Part shown: in pieces, positions 51,735-59,592 of the stretch
Position numbering within the stretch: position 1 is the stretch's first letter
How the letters are laid out: each line of letters starts with the position of its first letter
Assembly (NCBI RefSeq): GCF_014647455.2
Contig: NZ_BMPF01000002.1
Coordinates: 372,001 to 436,000, forward strand
Direction: 5' to 3'
Length of the DNA: 64,000 bases
Origin: Halarchaeum grantii
GTDB taxonomy: Archaea; Halobacteriota; Halobacteria; Halobacteriales; Halobacteriaceae
The notes under the pieces: generated by a model
Told to the model about the DNA's origin: nothing
What the model saw: only the letters and a program-made list of their open reading frames with translations
Database searches by the model: none
Program-made: the position numbers and the translations under genes

Positions 51735-52880
51735 ATGTCGAGTCGGGGCGCAGCGGCCGTCGAGCGAGCGCTCGCCGACCGCGACGCGGCGGCGTTCGTC
51801 CACGTCGGCCCGCCGTGCGACCCGGACCTCCGATATCTCGTCGACGTCCCGCGCCTCGAGGCGCCCTGCGCGTACGTCCAGACCGCGACCGGCGAGCGCC
51901 TGCTCTGTCCCGGCCCCGGCGACGCCGCCGTCGCACGCGAGCGCTTCGACGGGACGGTTCGGGACGCGGTGTCGTTCGACGCGGACGCACCGGGCGCGCG
52001 CGCCGCCGCGCTCGTCGCCGCGACGTGCGGCGAGGGCGCGACCGTGCTCGTGGCGCCGGACGTCCCGCACGCGAGCGCCGTCTACCTCGAACGCGACGGC
52101 CACGCCGTGACGTCGACGGACGCGCTGGAGCGCGGGCGCGCCTTGAAGGGCGATTCGGAGGTCGAGCGGCTACGGCGCGTGCAGCGGGCCGCGACGGCGG
52201 GCGTCGCGCGCGCCGAGACGCTCCTCGCGGAGAGCACCGTCGGCGCGGACGGACTCGTCCACGAAGGCGGGACCGTGACGACGACGCGGCTCGCCCGCGA
52301 GGTGGACGCGGCGCTCGCGGAGGCGGGCGTCGCGAGCGCGGGGAACACGCTCGTCGCCGCCGGCGCGGACGCCGCCGCCCCGCGCCTCGCGGACGAGCGA
52401 GCGGTGGACGCGGGTGAGACGATGCTCGTCGACGTCGCGCCATGCGGTCCCGGTGGGTACTACGGCCGACTCGCGCGGACGTTCGTCGTCGACACGGCGG
52501 GCGGGTGGGACCGGCGCGCACACCTCGCGGTGACGCGCGCCCGCGAAGCCGGCCTCGACGAGGTCGGCGCGGGCGTCGAGACGACGGTCGTCCACACGGA
52601 GACCGCGGCCGAAGTGATGGCCTACGGCTTCGACGTCGGCCCCGACTCCCCTGCGGGGTTCTCGGGACCCGCGGGCCACGGCGTCGGCCTCTCGGCGCGC
52701 GAAGCGCCGTCGTTCGAGCGCGCGGAGACACTCACCGCCGGCCACGTCGTCGCGCTCGCCCCCGAGGTCAGCGACCCGGAGCGCGGCGGCGTCCGCGTCG
52801 CCGACCTGCTCGTCGTCACCGAGGACGGCTACGAGCCCCTCGCGGACTACCCGACCGGCATCACGCCGGCGCGGCGCTAG
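51735..52880 (+). CDS. M24-family Xaa-Pro peptidase-like protein
   Basis: A 381-residue pita-bread fold protein. After an N-terminal creatinase-like domain (about 1-130) comes the M24 domain, with DVAPCGPGGYYGRLARTFVVD, GPAGHGVGLSAREAP and a C-terminal ALAPEVSDPERGGVRVADL. The usual five metal ligands are D, D, H, E, E: the first pair (DVAPCGPGGYYG) is changed, because DxGxxxxGYxSDxTRT becomes DVAPCGPGGYYGRLART. One Asp may be lost, so activity is uncertain. It starts immediately after the helicase stop and overlaps the convergent gene end by 4 bp. Confidence 0.75.
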   Translation: MSSRGAAAVERALADRDAAAFVHVGPPCDPDLRYLVDVPRLEAPCAYVQTATGERLLCPGPGDAAVARERFDGTVRDAVSFDADAPGARAAALVAATCGEGATVLVAPDVPHASAVYLERDGHAVTSTDALERGRALKGDSEVERLRRVQRAATAGVARAETLLAESTVGADGLVHEGGTVTTTRLAREVDAALAEAGVASAGNTLVAAGADAAAPRLADERAVDAGETMLVDVAPCGPGGYYGRLARTFVVDTAGGWDRRAHLAVTRAREAGLDEVGAGVETTVVHTETAAEVMAYGFDVGPDSPAGFSGPAGHGVGLSAREAPSFERAETLTAGHVVALAPEVSDPERGGVRVADLLVVTEDGYEPLADYPTGITPARR

Positions 52881-53128
52881 CTCTCGCGCTCCCGTCCCGA
52901 TTCGGCGTCGGGGTCCTTCGCGACGACGCCGACGACGCGCTCGACGGCGCCGACCGCGACGTCGTCCGGCGTCAGTAGGTAGCGCTCGACGCCGAGGACG
53001 AGCGCGGCGAGCCCGAGGAAGAGGAGCGCGAGCGCGTCGCCCGCGAGCGCGAACTGCGTACCGAGGACGATGAGCGGCGCGCAGAACGCGAGCGTGACGA
53101 CGAACGAGAGCTGTGAGAGGACGCCCAT
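52877..53128 (-). CDS. Small two-helix membrane protein
   Basis: An 83-residue protein with two hydrophobic helices (LSFVVTLAFCAPLIVLGTQFAL and ALALLFLGLAALVLGVERYLL) and a charged C-terminal tail (TPDDVAVGAVERVVGVV then KDPDAESGRERES). It is probably conserved among haloarchaea as a short hypothetical. Its last codons overlap the end of the M24 gene. Confidence 0.65.
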   Translation of the reverse strand: MGVLSQLSFVVTLAFCAPLIVLGTQFALAGDALALLFLGLAALVLGVERYLLTPDDVAVGAVERVVGVVAKDPDAESGRERES

Positions 53129-53225
53129 CGAAACGCGCCTAGTGCCCCGAACGGGGTAGGCGTTGTGTCGCACGGCGGGAACCGAGAGCGACAACACTTT
53201 CGTTACGCGTCCCGGATTCGGGACC

Positions 53226-53867
53226 ATGTTCACGGGCATCGTCGAAACCACCGGCCGGATCGCGGCGGTCGAGGACGGCGACGACGGCCGGCGGCTCCGC
53301 ATCGAAACCGACGACATCGGCGGCTTCTCGCACGGGCAGAGCGTCGCCGTCGACGGCGTCTGCCTGACGGTCGAGGAGCACGGCGGAACGGCGGACGCCA
53401 CAGGGGACGAGGACGACGAGCGCAGCGAAGCGCGAGGCGGCTGGTTCTCCGTCTTCCTCGCGGAGGAGACGCTCGCGCGCACCAGCCTCGCCGCGAAGCG
53501 CGACGGTGACCGAGTGAACCTCGAGCGCGCGCTCCCCGCCGACGGCCGCCTCGACGGCCACGTCGTCCAGGGACACGTCGACACCACGACGGAGGTCGTC
53601 GCCGTCGAGTCGGTAGGCGAGGATTACCGCTACACGTTCGCGCTCCCCGACGGCCACGAGCGCTACGTCGCCGAGAAGGGCTCGGTCGCGCTCGACGGCG
53701 TGAGCCTCACCGTCGCGAGCGTGGACGACGACGCCGGCACGTTCGACGTCGCGCTCATCCCGACGACGCACGCCGAAACGACGCTCGGCGAGCGCACCCC
53801 CGGTGACGCCGTGAACGTCGAGGTGGACGTCGTCGCGAAGTACGTCGAGCGCCTCGAGGCCTACTAG
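53226..53867 (+). CDS. ribE: Riboflavin synthase alpha chain
   Basis: A 213-residue protein of the bacterial-type riboflavin synthase family, with two lumazine-binding beta-barrel repeats. Each opens with the family signature: MFTGIVETTG at residue 1 and HVVQGHVDTTTEV near residue 118; the first repeat holds VAVDGVCLTV, the second VALDGVSLTVAS. An acidic low-complexity insertion (about 60-75) lies in the first barrel. It converts two 6,7-dimethyl-8-ribityllumazines to riboflavin plus the pyrimidine. It complements the arfB candidate 4 kb away, though the two are not in one operon. Confidence 0.92.
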   Translation: MFTGIVETTGRIAAVEDGDDGRRLRIETDDIGGFSHGQSVAVDGVCLTVEEHGGTADATGDEDDERSEARGGWFSVFLAEETLARTSLAAKRDGDRVNLERALPADGRLDGHVVQGHVDTTTEVVAVESVGEDYRYTFALPDGHERYVAEKGSVALDGVSLTVASVDDDAGTFDVALIPTTHAETTLGERTPGDAVNVEVDVVAKYVERLEAY

Positions 53868-54886
53868 GGCCGGTCGTCGCCGACGTACTCCACGGCGGGC
53901 GTGAGGTCATCGAAGGTGCCCGCGTAGGCTTTCTCCGCACCGAGGTCGTCGTACGCCCGACGGTAGCGCGAGAGCTTCCGGTAGAGGACGTAGAGGAAGA
54001 AGCCGTCGTAGACGAGGACGAACCCGATGAAGTAGAGCAGGTTCCAGTTCGGGACGAGGGTCGGCAGGTAGGTGACGGACGTGTTGTAGATCGCGTGGAT
54101 GCTCGCCGCGATCACGAGCCCCTTCACGACGATCGGGCCACGGTTCTCCGAGTTGAACTTCGCAAGCCCGAGGTAGTAGCCGGCGAACGCCGAGTAGATG
54201 ACGTGGCCCGGCCCGGCGAAGGTGCGGAGCGCCGCCGTCTGGAAGGCCTGCTGGAAGCCGACCTGCATCGTCGCGCTGTTCGCCGCGCTCAGGAACTGAC
54301 CCGTGATGTAGATGGTGTTCTCGATGGTCGCGAAGCCGAGTCCGGCGGCCGCCCCGTAGACCGCGCCGTCGACGACCGCGTCGAACTTCTCGGAGCGGAA
54401 GGCGTAGAGGCGGACGGCGAGCCACTTCACCGTCTCCTCGACGGGGCCGACGACGAGCCAGAAGAAGAGCACCATCCCGACGACCGGAATCGCCGTCAGG
54501 AACCCCTTGAGGACGGAGTTGAGCACGGCGGCGAAACCGGCGAAGAGGAAGCCGAGGACGAACGTGATGACGAGCATCGGCAGCGGCTCGCGCATCGTCA
54601 CGTCCATCCGCCAGACGTAGACGACGAGCGCCGCCGCCGGCACGACCGAGAGCAACACGTAGACGCCGAGCACGGGGTTCTGGACCGTCGCCGCGCCGAC
54701 GATGAGGAACTGCCCGAGGAGGATGAGCGCCGCGAGGCCGATGACGCCCCACCGACTCCCGGACCTGAGGAAGCCGTGGAGGCGGACCGCGAAGTGGTCG
54801 AGCGGCGTCCGGTTCTCCCAGGACGCGACGTCGTAGAGGTCCGCACCGTCGGCGACCCGCTGTATCGGATCACGTTTCTCTGGCAT
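53864..54886 (-). CDS. PrsW-family intramembrane metalloprotease
   Basis: A 340-residue polytopic membrane protein. Eight or so helices are visible. Glutamates in GPVEETVKWLAVRLYAF (E-E-x-x-K), GFATIENTIYIT and the histidines in GPGHVIYSAFAGYYLG and AASIHAIYNTS form the conserved set of the PrsW/CAAX-like protease fold. In bacteria PrsW cuts anti-sigma factors; the target in archaea is unknown. The last four bases overlap the end of ribE, convergently. Confidence 0.82.
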   Translation of the reverse strand: MPEKRDPIQRVADGADLYDVASWENRTPLDHFAVRLHGFLRSGSRWGVIGLAALILLGQFLIVGAATVQNPVLGVYVLLSVVPAAALVVYVWRMDVTMREPLPMLVITFVLGFLFAGFAAVLNSVLKGFLTAIPVVGMVLFFWLVVGPVEETVKWLAVRLYAFRSEKFDAVVDGAVYGAAAGLGFATIENTIYITGQFLSAANSATMQVGFQQAFQTAALRTFAGPGHVIYSAFAGYYLGLAKFNSENRGPIVVKGLVIAASIHAIYNTSVTYLPTLVPNWNLLYFIGFVLVYDGFFLYVLYRKLSRYRRAYDDLGAEKAYAGTFDDLTPAVEYVGDDRP

Positions 54887-54955
54887 GGCAGGCCGTACAG
54901 ACGGGGACAGCTAAGGTCTTCGGGCAAGCGAACGGGGTGCCGCCCGGGCCAACCG

Positions 54956-54978
54956 TCGCGGATAGCGACGTTTTTTCA
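54956..54978 (+). promoter_or_regulatory. Hairpin with T-run before the 55002 gene
   Basis: CGTCGC and GCGACG arms around a 5-nt loop are followed by six T residues. It resembles a factor-independent terminator, but the T-run is also centred about 27 bp before ATG 55002, where a TATA box should be. Probably the promoter of the next gene; the hairpin may be incidental. Confidence 0.35.
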
Positions 54979-55001
54979 CCCGACCGGCCGTAGCTCGCGG
55001 T

Positions 55002-55379
55002 ATGCTCTTCGACCAGCGGACCCGGACGGCGCTCCGGGAGGCCGGCCTGTCCGCGGAGGAACTCCGCGACGTGGAGCGGGAGGTCACACGGGAGGCGCGC
55101 GCGACCGCCGACGAAGTGAGCGCGTTCTTCGACGAGCACGAGACGCTCTACTCCGACATGGAGCAGACGCACTCGAACGCGGCGTTCCCCGAGCACGCGG
55201 TCGACTACTGCGACCTCTTCACGCACAGTCAGGACGTCCGGGGCTTCCTCCGCTTCGACTCGTGGGGCGTCTACGTCGAGGGCGCGCGCGTGCTCGCCGA
55301 GGAAGTGGTCGAGCTCGAACTCGGACAGCCGGTCCACGACCGCGTGCGCTTCGCGACGACGCGCGACGCCCTCGAATGA
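55002..55379 (+). CDS. Conserved haloarchaeal hypothetical protein
   Basis: A 125-residue, acidic, mixed alpha/beta protein: RTRTALREAGLSAEELRDVEREVTREARATADEVSAFF (helical), then SDMEQTHSNAAFPEHAVDYCDLFTHSQDVRGFLRFDSWGVYVEGA. Its family has no known function. The ATG of the FAU-1-like gene overlaps its stop by 4 nt, so the two form an operon; an RNA-related role is a guess from that link. Confidence 0.7.
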   Translation: MLFDQRTRTALREAGLSAEELRDVEREVTREARATADEVSAFFDEHETLYSDMEQTHSNAAFPEHAVDYCDLFTHSQDVRGFLRFDSWGVYVEGARVLAEEVVELELGQPVHDRVRFATTRDALE

Positions 55380-56800
55380 GCGCGCCACGCGTCCGCGTGC
55401 GCGGCATCTACGCGACCGCCCTGACCGCGGCGTGCCTCGACGCCGGGTTCGACGTCGTGCAGGCCTCCGAGCCGATCCGCGAGCGCTTCGACGCCGCGTT
55501 CGCGAACGCGCCCGCTGACGTCACCGTCGAGACGACGAGCGACCGGCAGGGCGTCGGGCTCTCCGGTGACCCGGCGGACGTCGCGGCCGTCCGCGAGCGC
55601 TGCGTCGGCGTCGGTCGGGACGCCCTCGACTGGGACGACCGCGTCCCGGCCGGCGCGGTGTTCGACGCGCGCGTCGAGGAGACGACCGGCGGCGGCGCGA
55701 TCCTCGACCTCGGCGACGGCCGCGAGGCCTACCTGCCGTTCGACGCCGCGGACGGCTACGTGGACGCCGGCGACGCCCGTCGCGTGCAGGTCCGGTCGCC
55801 CGCGCCGCCGTGGCAGGACGGCCGTGCGACCGTCGCAACCGCACTACGCACGCCCGGCGTCGGGAGCGTCGCCGACCTCGAAGAGGGCGACGCGCTCGTC
55901 GCCGCGACACCCGACGGCACGGCCGAGCACGAACTCGTGCAGACGACCGAGCTCCTGAACGTCGACATCCCGGATGGCTGGGCGGTGCGATGGGGGCGCG
56001 CCGCCGAGGGCGCGTCGCTCGAGGAGTTGCGCGACGCGCTCGAGGCCGCCGTCGAACGCGCGTCCGAGATGGGGGCGGCGCTCGACGACGCGGGCGACGT
56101 CGCCGAGCCGCGCGAGGTCTACCGGCCGACGGAGACGGCGTGGGTCTGGTTCGGTCGCGAGTCGCGCTTCGCGCTCGACGACCTGCGCGCGGCCGTCACG
56201 GCGACGATGCCCGGGCACCACCGGACGAAGGCGGCGACGCACGCGGCGAGCACCGCCGTCGACTTCGCCGAGGCCGTCGGCGTCGATGCGGAGGAGTTCC
56301 CGTTCGCCGCGGTGTCCTCGGCGTTCGGCCCGCGTGAGGGGGACTCGCTCGCCATCGAGCACGGGAAGCCGAGCGGCCGCCTCGTCACGCTCGGCTCGGG
56401 GACCGTCACGTCCTGTGCGCCCGACGAGGGGACGCTCACGCTCGAGCGGGAGATGCACCCCGGCGGGACGTACGACGCGCTCGGCACGGAGCGCGAGGCC
56501 GGCGACGTCGCAGTCACACGCTTCGAGGAGGGGCGCGAGTGGTACGCGACCGGTTACAAGGCCGCCGACGGCACGAGCAAGGGGACGTACGTGAACGTCT
56601 CGACGCCCGTCGAGCTCTTCCCGGACGCGGTCCGCTACGTCGACCTCCACGTCGACGTCGTGAAGTACCCCGGCGGGGGGGTCGAGGTGGTCGACGAGGA
56701 CGAACTCGAAGCGAGCGTCGAGGCGGGCGACGTCCCGCGCGCGCTCGCGGACCGCGCGCTCGCCGTCGCAAAGCGGTTAGCGAAGGAGTTGCGCGACTGA
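55376..56800 (+). CDS. FAU-1-type RNA-binding protein (RNase E/G-like)
   Basis: A 474-residue protein. The N-terminal half carries an S1-like domain (VPAGAVFDARVEETTGGGAILDLGDGREAYLP) as in bacterial RNase E/G; the C-terminal half has the DUF402 domain (GTYDALGTEREAGDVAVTRF...YKAADGTSKGTYVNVSTPVELFPDAVRYVDLHVDVV). This combination defines FAU-1, an AU-rich RNA-binding/RNase E/G-like protein of archaea involved in rRNA maturation. Its start overlaps the previous gene by 4 nt. The DUF402 metal-binding region (YVDLHVDVV) is present. Confidence 0.88.
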   Translation: MSAPRVRVRGIYATALTAACLDAGFDVVQASEPIRERFDAAFANAPADVTVETTSDRQGVGLSGDPADVAAVRERCVGVGRDALDWDDRVPAGAVFDARVEETTGGGAILDLGDGREAYLPFDAADGYVDAGDARRVQVRSPAPPWQDGRATVATALRTPGVGSVADLEEGDALVAATPDGTAEHELVQTTELLNVDIPDGWAVRWGRAAEGASLEELRDALEAAVERASEMGAALDDAGDVAEPREVYRPTETAWVWFGRESRFALDDLRAAVTATMPGHHRTKAATHAASTAVDFAEAVGVDAEEFPFAAVSSAFGPREGDSLAIEHGKPSGRLVTLGSGTVTSCAPDEGTLTLEREMHPGGTYDALGTEREAGDVAVTRFEEGREWYATGYKAADGTSKGTYVNVSTPVELFPDAVRYVDLHVDVVKYPGGGVEVVDEDELEASVEAGDVPRALADRALAVAKRLAKELRD

Positions 56801-57220
56801 ACGGCAGACGAACAGACGACGGCAGGTGTGTCTCGCGGGCGGCCCGTCGCCGGGTTTCGCGTCGGCCGCGCCGCGACGGCGGGCGGGTCATAGCCACCGC
56901 TGGTGGCGTTCTCGTACGTGAGCGTTCGGTGGCGGGCAGAGCGGGCCACCAGATGGGACGGTCGCGGGACAAGCGGCTCGCCAGAGCCCGCTCGTCCCGC
57001 GATTCACTCGCGCCGAGGACGCGAGGCGCCGAGCCCACCGACGGTGGGCCGGCGGGGGGGCAAGCTGTTACCGAGCGGCGGCGAAGCCGCGCGTGGTTCG
57101 AAACGGCGTCGCCGTTTCGTCGCTGGGCGAGTCGAAGGTTCGCGAGGTCTGCGAACGCGAGGCGTTCGCCCGACCCCACGGGACGCGACGCGTCTCGCTT
57201 ACGACGGAGTAACAGGTCGT
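56801..57220. repeat. Gene-free stretch with a hairpin cluster
   Basis: 420 bp with no supported gene. It holds a long stem at 56962-57002 (TCGCGGGAC with GTCCCGCGA, plus inner AGCGG and CCGCT arms), GCCCACC-3nt-GGTGGGC (57033-57049), a 21-bp palindrome around one T at 57099-57119 (CGAAACGGCG), and GCGAACGC-3nt-GCGTTCGC (57151-57169). Larger arms GGGCGA and TCGCCC (57125 and 57166) enclose the last. The stretch lies between the converging FAU-1-like and NifU-like genes. Confidence 0.6.
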
Positions 57221-57607
57221 TTAGAAGTGCATCCCGTCGGAGTTCGGGCTCCCCTCACCGCGCCCGCCGCGTCCGCCCTCGTTCCGGTCGATGCCCATGT
57301 AGCTCTCGGCCTGACCGGTGGTCCAGTCGCTCTCGGAGTCGTCGCTGAAGCGGACAGTGACGTCCGTGACGGCGTCGAAGTCGGCGGCGAGGTCGGTCTT
57401 GATGCGGTGGGCGGTCCGGGGGCTGATGCCGCAACCCGCGCAGGCACCGCCGAGTTCGATGACGACTTCGCCGTCGTCGGGGTCGGCCTTCCGGACGGCG
57501 GAGTCGCCACCGTGCGTCTGAATGATGGGCATCTGGGCGGTGATCCACCGCTCGACGCGCCCGTGGAGGTCCTCGCCCTCGCCGTCCGCCTCGCTGGCCT
57601 CGCTCAT
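57221..57607 (-). CDS. NifU C-terminal domain Fe-S carrier protein
   Basis: A 128-residue protein with the NifU C-terminal domain ([21 protein letters not shown]...[26 protein letters not shown]). The CAGC motif holds the pair of cysteines that assemble and pass on a 4Fe-4S cluster. The C terminus is Gly/Arg/Glu-rich and unstructured. It serves in cluster delivery to cytoplasmic enzymes. It ends convergently with the FAU-1-type gene across the hairpin cluster. Confidence 0.85.
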   Translation of the reverse strand: MSEASEADGEGEDLHGRVERWITAQMPIIQTHGGDSAVRKADPDDGEVVIELGGACAGCGISPRTAHRIKTDLAADFDAVTDVTVRFSDDSESDWTTGQAESYMGIDRNEGGRGGRGEGSPNSDGMHF

Positions 57608-57680
57608 AGGTACGAGATGCGTCCGCACGCGTGAAAGGGTTCTGGTGTCGGCGACCGCGCTCGGACGGCGCGAGCGACAC

Positions 57681-57877
57681 CCCCACACCGGACATCGCGA
57701 GTTCTGGGGCGGGAGTCGGACGCGACGCCCCCACACACCGGACGTCGCGAGTTCCACTCGGGGGGCCTCGATCCGACGACACACCCACACCGGATGTCGT
57801 AAGTTCCCGCGAGCGAGACGGGGGGAGAGGGAGGGAGGGACGCGGCGACGCGGAGACACACCGTCCGTCGCGAGTTC
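57681..57877. repeat. Left origin-box-like repeats (four copies, + orientation)
   Basis: Four copies of a 22-24 bp element with consensus CCACACCGGANGTCGCGAG followed by TTC: 57681-57704, 57731-57754, 57784-57806 and 57856-57877, spaced about 50-70 bp, all in one orientation. They lie between the NifU-like gene and the 3' end of cdc6. The same element recurs on the far side of cdc6 in the opposite orientation. They are candidate Orc1/Cdc6 binding sites (ORB-like). Confidence 0.75.
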
Positions 57878-57904
57878 CGCTACCGGGGACGCGCGGGCGA
57901 CGGC

Positions 57905-59116
57905 TCAGCGATACGTGGGCGTGGGCAGTCCGATATCGGCGTCGGCGGCGAGGATGTCGACGACGGGGTCGGTGGCGACGGTCGCATGGTACTCGTTGTA
58001 CCGGCCGCCCTGTCGACCTTCATTTGCCTGCGTCTTCGAGGCGAACCCGAGCATCACGAGTTCGTCGAGTTGGTCGCGGAACCGGTCGAGCGAGAGCGGG
58101 TCGGAGCCGTTGTAGGTGACGATGCGCTCGTACTGCTGGTAGACGTCCTTCGTGCGGGAGGCGGAGTCGGTCCGCTGGCTCAGGCTGACGAGCGCAAGGA
58201 GGCTGTACTGGGCGTGAACCGTCTGATCACGGATGCGGTCCTCGATGCGGCCGCGTTCGAGTTCGTCCTCGGCCTCGTCGACGAGCGACTCGGTGAGGAC
58301 GCCGTCGCGTTCCTCCGCGAGGTCGCCGGCGACCATCAGGAGTTCGAGGGCTTGGCGCGCGCTCCCCCGGTCCCGGGCGGCGACCGCGGCGGTCTTCCGG
58401 AGCGCACCGGCGTCGTAGGTGTCCGGGCGGAGCGCCTTCGTCGCGCGCTGCTCGAGGATGGCGTAGAGTTGCTCGGCGTCGTACTGGCTGAAGTTGATCT
58501 CGCGCTCGCAGAGCGTGTCCTTCACCTTCGGCGAGAGGTTCTGGCGGAACTGGTAGTCGTTCGAGATACCGATGATGCCGAGTCGCACGTTCTCGAGGTT
58601 CCCGTTCGCGCGAGCGCGGGGGAGCTGATAGAGGAGGCCGTCGTCGCTCCCGATGGAGTCGATCTCGTCGAGCGCGATGAGGACGGTCCCGCCGAGGTCG
58701 TCGAGTTCGCGCCACAGTATGTTGTAGAGGTCCTGTGGCGCGTGGCCGGTCGCGGAGACCTGCTCGTGCGGGCCGCGCAGGGTGTTCAAGAGCGCGATGA
58801 GCGCCTGATACGACGTCGAGGAGTACTGGCAGTTGACGAGGAGTGTCGTGATCTCGGAGTCGACGCTCGGGTCCTCGTCGACCTCCGTTTCGAGGACTTC
58901 GAGAAGGTACTTCGTGACCGCGGTCTTCCCGACGCCGGTCTTCCCGTAGATAAAGACGTTGTCGGGATGCGCACCGTGTCGGGCGGGATTCAGCGCGCTC
59001 GCGTAGGCCTGAATCTCGTCGTCGCGTTCGAGGATCTCGTCGGGCTCGTAGTCCTCCTTCAGGACGTCCCGATTCCGGAAGACGGATTCGAACTCCTCGA
59101 ACGGACTCTCGGACAT
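57905..59116 (-). CDS. Orc1/Cdc6-type origin recognition protein
   Basis: A 403-residue AAA+ initiator. Walker A GKTGVGKT is at residues 58-65, the Walker B LIALDEIDSIGSD near 165, then sensor and arginine regions (GIIGISNDYQFRQNLSPKVKD) and a C-terminal winged helix (VYQQYERIVTYNGSDPLSLDRFRDQLDELVMLGFAS). It binds origin repeats and loads the MCM helicase. ATG 59116 lies 27 bp after TATTATATA, a strong TATA box. The gene is flanked on both sides by inverted sets of ORB-like repeats, so it probably acts on the origin it sits in. Confidence 0.95.
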   Translation of the reverse strand: MSESPFEEFESVFRNRDVLKEDYEPDEILERDDEIQAYASALNPARHGAHPDNVFIYGKTGVGKTAVTKYLLEVLETEVDEDPSVDSEITTLLVNCQYSSTSYQALIALLNTLRGPHEQVSATGHAPQDLYNILWRELDDLGGTVLIALDEIDSIGSDDGLLYQLPRARANGNLENVRLGIIGISNDYQFRQNLSPKVKDTLCEREINFSQYDAEQLYAILEQRATKALRPDTYDAGALRKTAAVAARDRGSARQALELLMVAGDLAEERDGVLTESLVDEAEDELERGRIEDRIRDQTVHAQYSLLALVSLSQRTDSASRTKDVYQQYERIVTYNGSDPLSLDRFRDQLDELVMLGFASKTQANEGRQGGRYNEYHATVATDPVVDILAADADIGLPTPTYR

Positions 59117-59592
59117 ACGTATCGGTCGCCCGCTACCGTATATAATACCACCGATAGTCTGTATCGTTAGACACACCACGCGTCGTTAGATGCAGTCGCC
59201 GGTGACGGGACTCGTCGACCGGCGTCGCCCTCGCTCCGACCGGAAGGGGAGCTATTGCCGCGACCAAGGGCGGCACGTCCGGGGGTGAGGGAACACCGGC
59301 ATCGACCGAGAACTCGCGACGTTCGGTGTGTGTGGGTGCAGCCACGGCGTAGAACGGACTGTACTTGGCGTGGGGGGGTACTCGGCGTGGGAAAACAGAC
59401 GACGCGAGGTGTGTGTCTTCCGCGTCACCGGTGATCCCAAAGCGATAGTCCCCTCCGTCGATAGCGGGAGCTTACGACATCTGGTGTGGGAGGGAGACGG
59501 TGGATGATCGTGACGTATCGCGTCCGTCGAGTCATCGCGTAGAGTGGGGACACCGGATGTGGGAGAACAGACGACGCGAGGTGTGGGGACGG
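59117..59592. other. Candidate replication origin, right part
   Basis: A 476-bp gap before cdc6, with an AT-rich patch at its promoter (59138-59165) and ORB-like repeats in the minus orientation: 59310-59336 and 59468-59490, matching the left set closely. Two nearly identical 30-bp elements (59386-59415 and 59558-59587, 27 identical) with core GACGACGCGAGGTGTG add further sites. Forward-oriented partial copies ACACCGG at 59293 and 59550 face two of them, making inverted pairs. Together with 57681-57877 they bracket cdc6. The layout is typical of an archaeal origin; function is inferred. Confidence 0.72.
59139..59147 (-). promoter_or_regulatory. cdc6 TATA box
   Basis: Minus-strand TATTATATA centred 27 bp before ATG 59116, the strongest TATA box in the window and the reason for choosing that start. 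Confidence 0.65.

Noticed and set aside
56801-57220. A stable RNA gene (SRP RNA or RNase P RNA)
   Set aside because: The stems are simple local dyads. The conserved SRP GGxAx tetraloop helix or RNase P P4 strings are not seen.
57681-57877. A CRISPR array
   Set aside because: Only four degenerate copies with unequal spacing of GC-rich unlike spacers, no cas genes, and inverted copies across cdc6; origin boxes explain them better.
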